A DNA stretch of 5,773 bases from Verrucomicrobiales bacterium (GCA_002721375.1 PBKH01000060.1:9216-14988); one strand, 5' to 3'. Counted from the first letter of the stretch, positions 1 through 5,773 are shown. Program-made: numbers and translations. The notes: generated by a model from the letters alone, not told the origin.

Positions 1-1
1 C

Positions 2-781
2 ACCGAACTGGAACCCGCCGAAGAACTAAACCCGGTGCAGACCGTGTTTAGCCGAAACGACAGCTGGGATAAGGCGATGAATCAACGCCCTGAAATTCTT
101 CAAAGCAAAATCTCTCTGGAAAACGCAGACATCCGACTCAAGTTTAATAAGAACCAGCTTTACCCTCAGCTTGATCTGCGTGCGACATTCGGACTATCTG
201 GAACTGACAACTCTGATGTCCTACATAGACACCCAAATGGGGATATTAGAGCCTATCAATTTAGAGACCCCGTAACCGGACAGATCACCTCAACACCTTT
301 CATAAATAGAGCTGCTAGTTTCGATAGAGCATTTCGGGATATTCGTCGCGGCGACTATCCAAATTACTCCATAGGTTTAACCTTAAGCATCCCAATACCC
401 AACCGTTCTGCAAGGGCTAGCTACAAAACTGCTCAGCTACAAAAGGAGCAAACTATATTGCAATACAAAGAATTGGAGCAATCAATCATGCTCGAGATTG
501 ACCGACTTATTCGTGACGCCGAATACCGGTTCGAGCAGATAGCTGTTACTCGCGAAGCGCGGGCCAGCAGCGAACTTGCACTTCAGAACGAAACAAAAAG
601 GTACGAGGAAGGAGCGATCGAAAATTATCAGGTCCTTCAAGCACAACGCGACTTGACTAGCCGACGCTACGCCGAAATCAATGCGAAGGTGCAGTACCTC
701 ACCGCGCTCTCCCGTCTTGCCCAAGCCGAAGGCAGCACACTCGAAAACAATAATATTAACGTCCAGTTCGAGGAGGAATAG
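2..781 (+). CDS. TolC/OEP-family outer-membrane efflux protein, C-terminal part (5' truncated by window edge)
   Basis: The frame is open from base 2 (T-E-L-E-P-A-E-E) to the TAG at 779-781, giving 259 residues. The GTG at 35 is internal, so this is the last half or more of a longer gene. TolC-family proteins form trimeric outer-membrane channels with a periplasmic helical barrel and export substrates with RND, ABC or MFS pumps. Seen here: the hallmark RPEI at about residues 29-32, then a helix ending in NKNQLYPQLDL, a beta strand (about 55-64), a long polar probable surface loop (about 65-120), a second strand NYSIGLTLSIPIP (about 121-133), and a long helical hairpin with the typical RYEEGAIENYQVLQAQRDL stretch. 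The repeat-like order of helix, strand, loop, strand, helix fits one OEP domain. Partner pump genes would lie upstream, outside the window. The family call is firm; the substrate is unknown. Confidence 0.9.
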   Translation, partial: TELEPAEELNPVQTVFSRNDSWDKAMNQRPEILQSKISLENADIRLKFNKNQLYPQLDLRATFGLSGTDNSDVLHRHPNGDIRAYQFRDPVTGQITSTPFINRAASFDRAFRDIRRGDYPNYSIGLTLSIPIPNRSARASYKTAQLQKEQTILQYKELEQSIMLEIDRLIRDAEYRFEQIAVTREARASSELALQNETKRYEEGAIENYQVLQAQRDLTSRRYAEINAKVQYLTALSRLAQAEGSTLENNNINVQFEEE

Positions 782-800
782 CGGCAACGCCTATGCCGCT
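780..800. terminator. Hairpin between convergent genes, possible bidirectional terminator
   Basis: AGCGGCA (780-786) pairs perfectly with TGCCGCT (794-800) around a 7-base loop. It overlaps the stop codon of the TolC-family gene and lies 10 bp beyond the stop of the convergent hydrolase gene. Neither strand has a T-tract after the stem, so it is not a classical intrinsic terminator. It may stop or stabilise the 3' ends of both transcripts; that is inferred from position. Confidence 0.4.
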
Positions 801-810
801 TGGCTAAACG

Positions 811-1653
811 TTACTCAAGAGTGATAACTGCTGAAACCGGCTGGTGATCACTTGGATACTGCTTACTGTTGTCATAGAGAACAATCTCAGCCTCAATGGC
901 TGACACTGGTCCCTTTGCCAACACCCAGTCGATTCGGCGTTTACCCTTACGCGTTGGCCTGAAACCATTTATTGTATTCCAATCGGCGTTTATCTTCTTC
1001 TTTGCCGAAAGCAATGTATCAGTGAAGCCGCCTTCTTTTACAAAAATGTCATAGACCTTGTTCATGCCTGCAGAAGCATTGAAATCTCCAGCCAATAAAA
1101 TGGGTAGCTTGGTCTCAAGTGCAGTCACCTTTTTGTTCACAAGCAATGCAGCTTTTTCTCTAGCGGTTTGAACGCGGTGATCAAAATGCGTATTCCAAAA
1201 ATAGAACTGCTTTTTTGTTTTTTGATCGAGAAAACGAATCCATGTCACCATCCGTCGATTGCTGTGGCCCCAGGTTGTTGAAGCAATCACGTTTGGCGTG
1301 TCGGAAAGCCAAAAGTGGTCATACTCCAAAATCTCAAACCGATCCGTCTTATAGAAAATGGCCATAAATTCTCCGCGGCTCCCTCCATCGCGCCCCGTGC
1401 CAAACCAAGTATACTGCGGGATTTTTTTGTTCAGTTCCTTAAGTTGATAGAACTTTCCCTCCTGGGTCCCAATAATGTCTGGATTGGTTTTATTGATGAG
1501 TTCGCCCATGACTGGCAGACGATCGGGCCAAGCGTTTGGCTTGCTGTTGCTTGCATACCTTAGGTTGTAAGCCATTACTTTAATTGACTCATCTGCAGGT
1601 GTAGAGGTGCTCAGGCAAAGCGAACCTATCAATAGGAACAAAAAAACTCGCAT
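811..1653 (-). CDS. Exported endonuclease/exonuclease/phosphatase (EEP) family hydrolase
   Basis: This 280-residue protein belongs to the metal-dependent EEP fold (DNase I, exonuclease III and inositol phosphatase superfamily), which hydrolyses phosphodiester or phosphomonoester bonds. Family motifs appear in order: AYNLR (N30), GTQEG with the metal-binding Glu65, NTHFDH (154-159, His156), GDFN (189-192), IDW (241-243) and the C-terminal SDH (268-270). All expected catalytic residues are present and the length is complete. Residues 1-20 look like a type I signal peptide (MR, then a hydrophobic run, cleavage probably near TPA/D), so it probably acts in the periplasm or outside. The ATG at 1653 is the first possible start because an in-frame stop lies 9 bp upstream (1663-1665); its ribosome site is poor. 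It is the last gene of the minus-strand cluster, 58 bp after the AEC gene. The WGHSNRRMVTW region resembles the secreted bacterial EEP subgroup. The substrate (nucleic acid, phospholipid or sugar phosphate) cannot be told. Confidence 0.88.
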   Translation of the reverse strand: MRVFLFLLIGSLCLSTSTPADESIKVMAYNLRYASNSKPNAWPDRLPVMGELINKTNPDIIGTQEGKFYQLKELNKKIPQYTWFGTGRDGGSRGEFMAIFYKTDRFEILEYDHFWLSDTPNVIASTTWGHSNRRMVTWIRFLDQKTKKQFYFWNTHFDHRVQTAREKAALLVNKKVTALETKLPILLAGDFNASAGMNKVYDIFVKEGGFTDTLLSAKKKINADWNTINGFRPTRKGKRRIDWVLAKGPVSAIEAEIVLYDNSKQYPSDHQPVSAVITLE

Positions 1654-1711
1654 GCGCCTGAACTACGCCATAAACAGCGCCGCTTCAAGCTGGAACGCTT
1701 CACTAAGAAAG

Positions 1712-2671
1712 CTATTGTCCAACAAATTTCAGTCCCAGAAATGTCGCCCCAAGTCTGAGCCACAGCGGAATAGTGAACAAGCTGATCAAGGTGGTCGCGA
1801 TTGCCACCTGCGTCGCAATTACTGGGTTACCACCATACATACGGGAAATCAAAATAGGAAACATCGCCGCTGGCATCGCCGCCTGGATAAGAACGACCTG
1901 ACGTAGCTCAATCGAGCAAGGGAGCCACTTTATTACGATGATCATCAACATCGGCAGCAAACCTAGTCGCAATAAAATACTCGTCCAGCAAACCCGAAAT
2001 GCAGACCTAAATTCGCACTCGGCAATATAATCCTTCATCATAGCACCCATCGTTAGTATGGACATTGGAATGGCACAAACTCCAAGCATTGCAATGGAGT
2101 TGACAACGAATTCAGGGATGTAAACGTAAAATCCAGTTGCATTCACGATTAGCGCGAACACGATGGAAAGAAAAGGTGCGTTAAGTATCTTCTTCCAAGC
2201 TGTACTCCAGTCTCCGTGAAGCAACACCACTCCAAGCGACCACATCGCCAATAATGTGCCCACATTAAATACGAATAATACTGCCACAGCGTTGGCTCCA
2301 AAGAGCGACTCGCTCAGCGGGATTGGGACAAAGCCGAAGTTAAACACACCGATCGAGATGGCATAAGTTCTTGCCTTTGGGCCTAACTCTCCTGTGGCGA
2401 ATCGACGAGCAAGCCATCCGACTGCCATACCCAAGGCAATCGAACCGAAACCGACAACCGGTGGTAACCAAATATTTTCCGGTTGGCGAATCGCCTCGTT
2501 GCCACTGATCTTGCTGAAGGCTAGGCAGGGTAGCAGCACATTCATCGCCACCCGCATCAAACTCTCATCCGCATCTCGGGTAAGCCAATTGACTCGCCGA
2601 AATTGGTAACCCAAAAACGTGATCAAAAATACCGGCAACACTGCCGATAGGACTGTCAAGATTTCAGCCAT
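1712..2671 (-). CDS. AEC (auxin efflux carrier)-family permease
   Basis: A 319-residue, very hydrophobic inner-membrane protein of full length for bacterial AEC transporters, which move organic anions such as malate or malonate, or other small metabolites. About ten membrane segments can be read (roughly 3-22, 41-57, 68-88, 102-120, 126-151, 164-184, 187-211, 228-249, 257-279, 284-312). Family marks are the N-terminal half with NVLLPCLAFSKI (44-55), FNFGFVPIPL (110-119) in the fourth helix, and the C-terminal QAAMPAAMFPILISRMYG (263-280) followed by ATQVAIATTLISLFTIPLW. The ATG at 2671 is 15 bp after the stop of the 174-residue gene. There is no clear Shine-Dalgarno, and a 10-bp palindrome CTTGGCCAAG (2677-2686) fills most of the gap, so translation may depend on the upstream gene. 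The substrate is unknown; neighbours do not settle it. Confidence 0.88.
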   Translation of the reverse strand: MAEILTVLSAVLPVFLITFLGYQFRRVNWLTRDADESLMRVAMNVLLPCLAFSKISGNEAIRQPENIWLPPVVGFGSIALGMAVGWLARRFATGELGPKARTYAISIGVFNFGFVPIPLSESLFGANAVAVLFVFNVGTLLAMWSLGVVLLHGDWSTAWKKILNAPFLSIVFALIVNATGFYVYIPEFVVNSIAMLGVCAIPMSILTMGAMMKDYIAECEFRSAFRVCWTSILLRLGLLPMLMIIVIKWLPCSIELRQVVLIQAAMPAAMFPILISRMYGGNPVIATQVAIATTLISLFTIPLWLRLGATFLGLKFVGQ

Positions 2672-2686
2672 TTGCGCTTGGCCAAG

Positions 2687-3211
2687 TCAGGAGAGAAAAG
2701 AAGTGACGAGTGATTTAAACTCAAGTCGTTGAATATTCTGAAGGACGTTGATGTTTTGGCCTGTATTCACAGATAACTCCACGGCATCGACGAAGGCAAA
2801 TGGATCCCATTGCCCGCCAGGGACCAGGCATTTAGCCAGGTCCTCGTTACCGGTATCGCTGAGATACGCCGCTACCTGACTAGCCAATAACGGATAACTG
2901 GAATGATCGCCTGCCCGGCGAAACCAGTATTTTGCATTAGAATAATCCGGCTCTCGCCGGTGCATGATTCCGTGCAGAAAACTACCATCCGCCGAAAGTA
3001 GATCCTGGGAAACATCGTGCGATGCATCGAGGTAATCATGCCACAGCAACGCTGCCGAGCGGGCGAGACTCGTGGTCGAAGGACTTAGGCAAAGCGCATT
3101 TACCGTCTGACCGAGCTCGGCAATCGACCTGACAGAGGTGCGCTGGTCTGGGCCAAGTCCGGGTAAGTCGCCGGTATCGATTACATTCAAAAACTCCTCT
3201 GTCACCACCAT
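2687..3211 (-). CDS. Conserved orphan protein, 174 residues, function unknown
   Basis: No signal peptide or membrane segment is visible, so it is probably cytoplasmic, and I cannot assign a known enzyme family. The core has two dense motifs: LLWHDYLDASH (55-65; His58, His65) and GSFLHGIMHRREPDY (76-90; His80, His84, Glu87, Asp89), running on into SNAKYWFRR (91-99). I recall similar motifs in uncharacterised Verrucomicrobia and Acidobacteria proteins, which I could not check here. The cluster of four histidines with nearby acids, and the conserved-looking tryptophans, suggest an active or metal site; that is inference. The ATG at 3211 directly follows the TAG of the Nramp-like gene (TAGATG, no gap) with no good ribosome site, so translation is probably coupled to the carrier. 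The AEC gene follows 15 bp later. The C-terminal third is helical-looking and less distinctive. That it is a real gene is well supported by the motif density and the tight spacing. Confidence 0.8.
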   Translation of the reverse strand: MVVTEEFLNVIDTGDLPGLGPDQRTSVRSIAELGQTVNALCLSPSTTSLARSAALLWHDYLDASHDVSQDLLSADGSFLHGIMHRREPDYSNAKYWFRRAGDHSSYPLLASQVAAYLSDTGNEDLAKCLVPGGQWDPFAFVDAVELSVNTGQNINVLQNIQRLEFKSLVTSFLS

Positions 3212-4624
3212 CTAATCATTGAGTTGTTCAACCACCTCGGGCTCGCTGTTCGTGGAGACCGGAGCCTCAACATTTGCCGGAGCTTTTTCCTCCTTGGATA
3301 AAAAAGTTCCTTTAACGGCATTAAATGCTCCGTAGGCGCCGATCAATGCCATACAAATTGCCGATAAGGTGAGAAACACTTTCCAAACTTTACTGGGATG
3401 TAATTTCCGATCTATCCGGGTATAGAGAAAATAAATCGCGGCTAATGCTAAAAACGGAAGCAGTGCACCCTGCGCAAACGCTCCCATAAACACCAACGAG
3501 ACTGGTTTGCCAAACGACGCATAAATGATGAATGCCAACACTAACAAAACCACAGCGCCAATTTTTACCATATAATGCCGCTCATGCTCCTTATGATATT
3601 TTTTAAATTTGAAAACTGATGCAGCATCTGCAAACAAGCGCGCATTGGCTGCTGTGGCCGCAAAAACCGTAGAAAACAAGACGCAAAAACAACCAACGCT
3701 GAAAATTGTTTTTCCGAATTCCCCAAATGCTCCTTCGTACATGGCAGAGAGATTTGTAATGACATCATCGTTGGTAATCTCCTTGCCGGATCTGGCGAGT
3801 GTTGCTGCTCCAAGCAAATAGAAGGCAACCGTTGCACCCGTATAGATCACGCACGAAACCCATGCATCCCAGCGCATTACATTGAGCCAGCCCAAGGCGC
3901 GTTCGAGCCAACCGATCGTTTTGTCATTTTTGCCAGTGTTTTTTGCATACCCTTTCTCCAAGCACCAGTAGGGGTAGTAAATCAGCTCAGATGTACCAAC
4001 GCCGATAATAGCAAAAGCCCCGAATGCAATGGCAAAATCCTCCGGCAATGCGAAAGTCAACCCACTACCAATATCACTCACTGAGATAGCAAACTCTTTT
4101 GTAAATTGAAGTGATACAAGTGCCAATATGGTGAAAAACGTGAACAGCACTACCATTGCAATACACACCCGCTCAACAAGCCGATACCGCCCAGAAAGTA
4201 ACATCACCATGCAGACAATAGCGATAAGGGCAATTAATCCAGTATGCCAACCGGAAGCCTTGTCCACAACCAAACTCGCGATACCACCCATCATGCCGGC
4301 CACCTGCATTGTGGAGCCGATGTACATCACCACCCAGAACCAAACCATCCAAGAGACACGCAATTTAGGGCCGGGCACACTATTCATTGCCTCAAGAGTT
4401 GTCTTACCGGTAACGAGCGTATATCGGCCCAGTTCTACCTGAACAAAAACCTTCACCAGACAGCCGAGAATAATGAACCATAGCATGGTAAAGCCGACCT
4501 TGGCGGCCAGAGCTGGCGTAGCGATCAACTCCCCGGAGCCAACAATAGTGGCGGTGATGATCAGCCCCGGACCTAGATGGCGAAGAATACCCTTGAAAGT
4601 TGTTGGTGCTGGCTTGGTTTCCAT
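3212..4624 (-). CDS. Nramp-like (LeuT-fold) carrier with altered metal-site motifs
   Basis: A 470-residue inner-membrane protein with about 11 membrane helices (roughly 17-40, 45-67, 92-119, 128-146, 151-174, 195-218, 254-278, 304-330, 353-371, 377-401, 414-440) and an acidic, probably cytoplasmic tail (443-470). The N-terminal HLGPGLIITATIVGSGELIA aligns with helix 1 of Nramp proteins, proton-coupled Mn/Fe importers. The classical helix-1 metal motif DPGN is here GSGE (29-32), and the helix-6 MPH motif is replaced within GVGTSELIYYP (208-218). Canonical Mn/Fe binding residues are therefore absent, and the substrate may be another cation or something else. Databases usually label such proteins as Nramp-family divalent metal transporters; treat that specificity as unproven. 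The ATG at 4624 follows the DUF1080 stop by 34 bp, with an in-frame stop 30 bp upstream and a weak ribosome site. Its stop abuts the start of the 174-residue gene. Confidence 0.85.
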   Translation of the reverse strand: METKPAPTTFKGILRHLGPGLIITATIVGSGELIATPALAAKVGFTMLWFIILGCLVKVFVQVELGRYTLVTGKTTLEAMNSVPGPKLRVSWMVWFWVVMYIGSTMQVAGMMGGIASLVVDKASGWHTGLIALIAIVCMVMLLSGRYRLVERVCIAMVVLFTFFTILALVSLQFTKEFAISVSDIGSGLTFALPEDFAIAFGAFAIIGVGTSELIYYPYWCLEKGYAKNTGKNDKTIGWLERALGWLNVMRWDAWVSCVIYTGATVAFYLLGAATLARSGKEITNDDVITNLSAMYEGAFGEFGKTIFSVGCFCVLFSTVFAATAANARLFADAASVFKFKKYHKEHERHYMVKIGAVVLLVLAFIIYASFGKPVSLVFMGAFAQGALLPFLALAAIYFLYTRIDRKLHPSKVWKVFLTLSAICMALIGAYGAFNAVKGTFLSKEEKAPANVEAPVSTNSEPEVVEQLND

Positions 4625-4658
4625 CGAATGCAGGTTAGGTTTGAGCTTGGCCTGTCAT

Positions 4659-5432
4659 TTAATCAAGTTTGACCGGCTTTAAAACAATTTTCTGGAAAGC
4701 GACCGGACCATGGTCGCCTTGGAGCATTAGTGGTCCGGTGGGTTTTTCATCGTTGAAAGCAGCCGAACGTGTTGGTCCGGTCACCTCGACGTTATGATGA
4801 ATCAACTGGCCATTGTGCACCACCTTCACAAAACGAGCATTCTCTATTTTTTTTCCAGTCTTGTCGAACCGGGGTGCGCGGAAGGTAATGATGAATTTCT
4901 GCCAATCACCCGGCAACTTGCTCACATTCCTGATTGGTGAAGCGCCACCGAATCCCTTGCCATTAGCCCACCGCTCGTAGACACCACCATTGTCCCCGAA
5001 AGTGACTTTCTCTTTGCCGTAACTGTCGAGGATTTGAATCTCATATCGGCCTTGAAAATAAATTCCGGAATTTGAACCTTGAGGCACCATATATTCAATG
5101 GCCGCCATCACATCACCGTGTTCGTATTTACTCAACAGGTTGCCGGTGCGTCCTTTATTGCCATTAACAAGCAACCCCGTTCCCGCTGTTAATGCCAACG
5201 CCTTTGGGTTGTCCGGTGACAGTTTGGCTATCCTAGCCAGTTTCCAGTCACCGGTTGGCGCGCGCCATCCGTCGAGAGAGCGACCGTCGCTGACAATGAT
5301 CCTTGTCTTGGCCGGCGGCCGCGGCGGAGCCAACTGCGCCCGTGCTTGGCTAATAACAAACAGACTGGCTAACAAAAGCATACCGCTCTTGGACAAGCAT
5401 AGTAGCTCGTATGTTTTGTCTAATAAACACAT
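4659..5432 (-). CDS. Secreted DUF1080 / 3-keto-disaccharide hydrolase family protein
   Basis: DUF1080 (PF06439) proteins have a concanavalin-like beta-sandwich; some members cleave 3-keto-disaccharides such as 3-ketotrehalose. The family is strongly expanded in Planctomycetes, Verrucomicrobia and Bacteroidetes. With the start at 5432 the protein has 257 residues. Residues 1-32 form a signal peptide with a hydrophobic core (18-28) and cleavage at ARA/Q. The domain runs from about 45 to the end, with SGIYFQGRYEIQILDSYG (122-139), NVSKLPGDWQ (169-178), TFRAPRFD (183-190), VVHNGQ (204-209) and GPLMLQGDHGPVAF (233-246), all typical. I chose the ATG at 5432 because GGAAG lies 5 bases before it and it gives a signal peptide with a lysine-containing n-region. 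The ATG at 5381 would leave only a 15-residue signal with no positive charge, and the longer reading to 5666 adds residues unlike any signal peptide. It is the first gene of the minus-strand cluster. The exact substrate is not shown by the sequence. Confidence 0.88.
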   Translation of the reverse strand: MCLLDKTYELLCLSKSGMLLLASLFVISQARAQLAPPRPPAKTRIIVSDGRSLDGWRAPTGDWKLARIAKLSPDNPKALALTAGTGLLVNGNKGRTGNLLSKYEHGDVMAAIEYMVPQGSNSGIYFQGRYEIQILDSYGKEKVTFGDNGGVYERWANGKGFGGASPIRNVSKLPGDWQKFIITFRAPRFDKTGKKIENARFVKVVHNGQLIHHNVEVTGPTRSAAFNDEKPTGPLMLQGDHGPVAFQKIVLKPVKLD

Positions 5433-5678
5433 GGCGGCTTCCAGAACAGGACTGTATCGGGCAGGCCGCTGGGTCGCAAAACTATTCCCGCCAAGCCCCA
5501 CTATATATGGGATAGCCCGGACTGCTATACGGACAACGCTTGGCATTGAGATTGCTGACATTTTCATAATAATTGGCTTGCAAAGGAGCCACCAAAAAAT
5601 AGTTTTGCTCCAGCCCCGTCCGGTGATGGGCCAAAAAAACAGATTCTTTATGACAAAATACTGCATGGGGGGGGCGCT
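5433..5678. promoter_or_regulatory. Divergent intergenic region between the DUF1080 gene and infC
   Basis: About 246 bp separate two divergent starts, so promoters for both the five-gene minus-strand cluster and infC should lie here. On the minus strand the best -10-like string is TATAGT, inside the AT-rich stretch near 5501-5515, but no matching -35 is seen. On the plus strand there is a candidate promoter (given separately) and a leader of about 100 bases. That leader contains a 6-bp hairpin CCCGTC/GATGGG (5615-5620 with 5625-5630) and a looser GGAGC/GCTCC pairing (5585-5589 with 5607-5611). An AAAGGAG at 5582-5588 has no start codon at usable distance. No T-tract terminator, tRNA or known riboswitch was recognised. 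Confidence 0.5.
5540..5570 (+). promoter_or_regulatory. infC: Candidate sigma70-type promoter for infC
   Basis: TTGGCA (5540-5545, five of six matches to TTGACA) and CATAAT (5565-5570, five of six to TATAAT) are separated by 19 bp, longer than the ideal 17. An overlapping TTGAGA (5546-5551) is only 13 bp away from the same -10. It lies about 109 bp before the infC start. Promoter consensus in this organism is unknown, so this is a weak prediction. Confidence 0.27.
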
Positions 5679-5690
5679 TTGAGCCGCCCC
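5671..5690 (+). promoter_or_regulatory. infC: GC hairpin enclosing the infC start codon
   Basis: GGGGC (71-75 of this hundred) pairs with GCCCC (5686-5690). Continuing inward past a single bulged C (5685), GCT (5676-5678) pairs with AGC (5682-5684), leaving the TTG start codon (5679-5681) as the loop. An alternative fold is a 6-bp GGGGCG/CGCCCC stem with an 8-base loop that also contains TTG. Part of the G-run that would serve as ribosome-binding site lies inside the stem, so the structure could limit initiation. The pairing is seen in the sequence; the regulatory role is inferred. Confidence 0.4.
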
Positions 5691-5773
5691 AGAGGTGGGA
5701 GGCGCCCATATCGGGAACCCAAAGAGCGCGTAAATGGAAGAATTCGAGCCAGAGAAGTACGGCTCCTATCTGA
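5679..5773 (+). CDS. infC: Translation initiation factor IF-3, N-terminal part (3' truncated by window edge)
   Basis: The first 31 codons are visible. After an arginine-rich N-terminal extension (SRPRGGRRPYREPKE) comes RVNGRIRAREVRLLS (17-31), matching the very conserved start of the IF-3 N-terminal domain, usually (I/V)NxxIRAxEVRLI. IF-3 binds the 30S subunit, keeps it apart from 50S and checks the start codon. TTG at 5679 is the only usual in-frame start close to the motif. It lies 4 bases after a run of eight G (5667-5674), which could pair with the CCUCC of 16S rRNA using one G-U wobble. Upstream in-frame ATA (5658) and ATT (5643) are possible, since infC is known for rare starts. The gene next to it is not thrS, its common upstream partner; rpmI and rplT would be expected downstream, outside the window. 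The identification rests on a short but very characteristic stretch. Confidence 0.85.
   Translation, partial: MSRPRGGRRPYREPKERVNGRIRAREVRLLS

Noticed and set aside
482..787. Minus-strand frame opposite the TolC-family gene
   Set aside because: Shadow of a well-supported coding region; no motif or start signal.
1607..1906. Plus-strand frame of 99 codons spanning the gap between the EEP and AEC genes
   Set aside because: It overlaps both minus-strand genes and its translation shows no domain; the 58-bp gap itself holds nothing convincing.
4128..4483. Two overlapping plus-strand frames opposite the Nramp-like carrier
   Set aside because: Low-complexity translations (rich in Thr, Ile, His, Pro) produced by the antisense of hydrophobic codons; no ribosome site or family resemblance.
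4635..4658. Seven-codon mini-ORF in the gap between the DUF1080 and Nramp-like genes
   Set aside because: Starts right at the DUF1080 stop but is too short, has no ribosome site and no sign of selection; expected by chance.
5433..5666. N-terminal extension of the DUF1080 gene up to ATG 5666
   Set aside because: It would place about 78 unrelated residues before a normal signal peptide and run almost to the infC start. It is better read as untranslated control DNA.
5098..5682. Long plus-strand open frame of 194 codons opposite the DUF1080 gene
   Set aside because: It is antisense to a clearly conserved secreted protein for most of its length, its translation has no recognisable motif, and it lacks a ribosome site. 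Only its last 10 codons are of interest, as a possible infC leader.
5734..5773. Plus-strand ATG at 5734 (MEEFEPEKYGSYL) as a possible gene start
   Set aside because: The other frame over the same bases encodes the conserved IF-3 N-terminal motif, so this ATG is out of frame inside infC.
1..5773. CRISPR arrays, insertion sequences, tRNA or rRNA genes
   Set aside because: No repeated spacer pattern, terminal inverted repeats, transposase motif or cloverleaf-like sequence was seen on either strand by eye.

Overview
The window reads as ordinary chromosomal DNA from a Gram-negative bacterium. I infer the Verrucomicrobia/Planctomycetes (PVC) side of the tree at moderate confidence. The reasons are a TolC-type outer-membrane protein, a secreted DUF1080 (3-keto-disaccharide hydrolase) protein, an Nramp-like carrier of the GSGE type, an orphan protein family I associate with Verrucomicrobia and Acidobacteria, and poor Shine-Dalgarno sequences before most genes. 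No mobile element, CRISPR array, tRNA or rRNA was found.

Layout, left to right. (1) Positions 2-781, plus strand: the 3' part of a TolC/OEP-family outer-membrane efflux gene whose 5' end lies outside the window. A 7-bp hairpin overlaps its stop codon and separates it from the convergent gene. (2) Positions 811-5432, minus strand: a tight run of five genes that looks like one operon. In transcription order these are a DUF1080 secreted hydrolase (4659-5432), an Nramp-like 11-helix carrier (3212-4624), a 174-residue orphan protein starting directly after the carrier's stop codon (2687-3211), an AEC-family permease (1712-2671) and an exported endonuclease/exonuclease/phosphatase-fold hydrolase (811-1653). 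Gaps are 34, 0, 15 and 58 bp. (3) Positions 5433-5678: a divergent intergenic region with candidate promoter elements and leader hairpins. (4) Positions 5679-5773, plus strand: the first 31 codons of infC (translation initiation factor IF-3), not obvious because the start is TTG and the gene runs off the right edge.

How the genes may work together: the DUF1080 enzyme would act outside the cytoplasm on oxidised disaccharides, the EEP hydrolase would also be exported, and the two permeases move small solutes or ions. The carrier and the orphan abut exactly, so their translation is probably coupled. The joint role of the cluster cannot be told from sequence alone.

The observations most worth a second look are the carrier's replacement of both Nramp metal-site signatures by two near-identical GSGELIATP / GTSELIYYP motifs at pseudo-symmetric positions, the infC start codon sitting in the loop of a GC hairpin just after an 8-G run, and the histidine-containing orphan protein coupled to the carrier. 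Nothing here is clearly an undescribed multi-gene system.
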